In this document: piece after piece, positions 63,349 through 64,000 of the stretch
Numbering within the stretch: the stretch's first letter is position 1
How the letters are laid out: each line of letters opens with the position of its first letter
NCBI GenBank assembly: GCA_014529385.2
Contig: CM043945.1
Location: forward strand, 139,591,241-139,655,240
From: Adiantum capillus-veneris
Lineage: Eukaryota > Streptophyta > Polypodiopsida > Polypodiales > Pteridaceae
Length of the DNA: 64,000 nucleotides
Direction of reading: 5' to 3'
Notes under the pieces: model-generated
Databases searched by the model: none
Seen by the model: only the letters and a program-made list of their open reading frames with translations
Told to the model about the DNA's origin: nothing
Program-made: the position numbers and the translations under genes

Positions 63349-64000
63349 AGGTATGGTATGTTGACAAATTTTTGGATCAACACCCTTGAGATCTTTATAA
63401 GACCAAGCAAAGAATCTCGGTATTCTTTCAGTAAGCTTAGAAAAAGCTCTTCTTAGTCTTCAGTCAAGTCATGCGCAATGTAGGCAGATCTAGGCTCTTC
63501 TCCTGGTTTGCCTAGATCTATTTTCTTTGCATTTTTAGGTTCTCCATATGACTCCCCCTGTATTCTTAAATCCCTTACAGGTTGTTCTACTATGACCTTT
63601 TGCTCTTGGAGAGTATATTTATTGTAATGGGATGGAACACTCACATATTTACCCGCTTCCCTGGTTGTTTCCATTTCAGTGGTATACACCTCCTTTAGAG
63701 TCTTCTTCAATGCTTGATATTTTTTCTTTTGTTCAACTCGTGTCATGGATGATTTATCATCTTGATGCTTAGGTTTTGTTTGAGTTTCCTTTCTCATTTT
63801 CCTTGATGTTTTTTATCTTCCTTGTTTATTTTCTGAAGGATATCTATTTGTGACTTTGTCTTTGACACAATCATGTGCGTCTTTCTGCATCAAAAATTGT
63901 GTTCTACTAGAAACTAATGGCATAGGCCTAGATTTCAAGTTTTTTGTTTCACTTTTTCTTCTATACCATTTTTGTCTTCTTGTTTTTTGGTTTGGAAAGT
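63349..64000 (-). pseudogene. G2 pol region upstream of RT, runs off the window
   Basis: The frame at 63797-63453 contains VSVPSHYNKYTLQEQKVIVE and AKKIDLGKPGEEPRSAYIAH, the linker that normally joins protease to RT in plant gypsy polyproteins. Gag and the 5' LTR must lie beyond the window. Whether a second protease lies upstream cannot be seen. Confidence 0.6.

Noticed and set aside
59243-64000. Integrated plant pararetrovirus
   Set aside because: A clear Ty3/gypsy integrase and a polypurine-tract/LTR junction are present, and no movement-protein or coat-like frame was recognised.

Overview
The window is repeat-dense plant nuclear DNA. Every recognisable protein belongs to a retrotransposon: plant-type Ty1/copia and Ty3/gypsy polyproteins, a Met-initiator tRNA primer site, and long CT/GA and AT microsatellites. 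I found no intact host gene, rRNA, tRNA gene or CRISPR array. I cannot name the species.

The dominant structure is a large segmental tandem array read as three units. Unit 1 is 1031-24045, unit 2 is 24046-45304, and unit 3 starts at 45305. Homology of unit 3 to unit 1 is visible to about 60068. The repeat period is 23015 bp between units 1 and 2 and 21259 bp between units 2 and 3. The difference is mostly a 1473-bp deletion in unit 2 plus a few smaller ones. The left edge of the array (1030/1031) cuts through a copia polyprotein.

Each unit holds, in order: (i) a decayed minus-strand copia pol remnant without LTRs; (ii) the 3' part of a large minus-strand gypsy element, here called G2, comprising LTR, polypurine tract, a roughly 1150-codon accessory frame with coiled coils, a 2.1-kb spacer with degenerate ~290-bp repeats, and an aspartic-protease-like region; (iii) in units 1 and 2 only, a non-coding, microsatellite-rich stretch and two short acidic or unknown frames; (iv) in units 1 and 2 only, a structurally complete minus-strand chromovirus with 123/124-bp LTRs and a perfect GCCAA target-site duplication; (v) in units 1 and 2 only, an unassigned stretch leading back into the copia remnant. 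In unit 3, G2 continues leftward in its own reading sense into integrase, RNase H and reverse transcriptase as far as the window end.

Unit 3 also carries a young 5.7-kb plus-strand Ty1/copia element (48784-54507) inside the G2 accessory frame. It has 226/236-bp LTRs that are almost identical, a TAGGG target-site duplication, a primer binding site and a polypurine tract. Its empty site is preserved in units 1 and 2, so the insertion post-dates the duplication.

The likely order of events is: the old chromovirus, G2 and copia insertions; their decay; segmental tandem duplication; small deletions; then the copia insertion. The most unusual feature is G2, with a protease-like domain downstream of integrase and a large accessory frame in the position of an env-like gene, running through the polypurine tract into the LTR.
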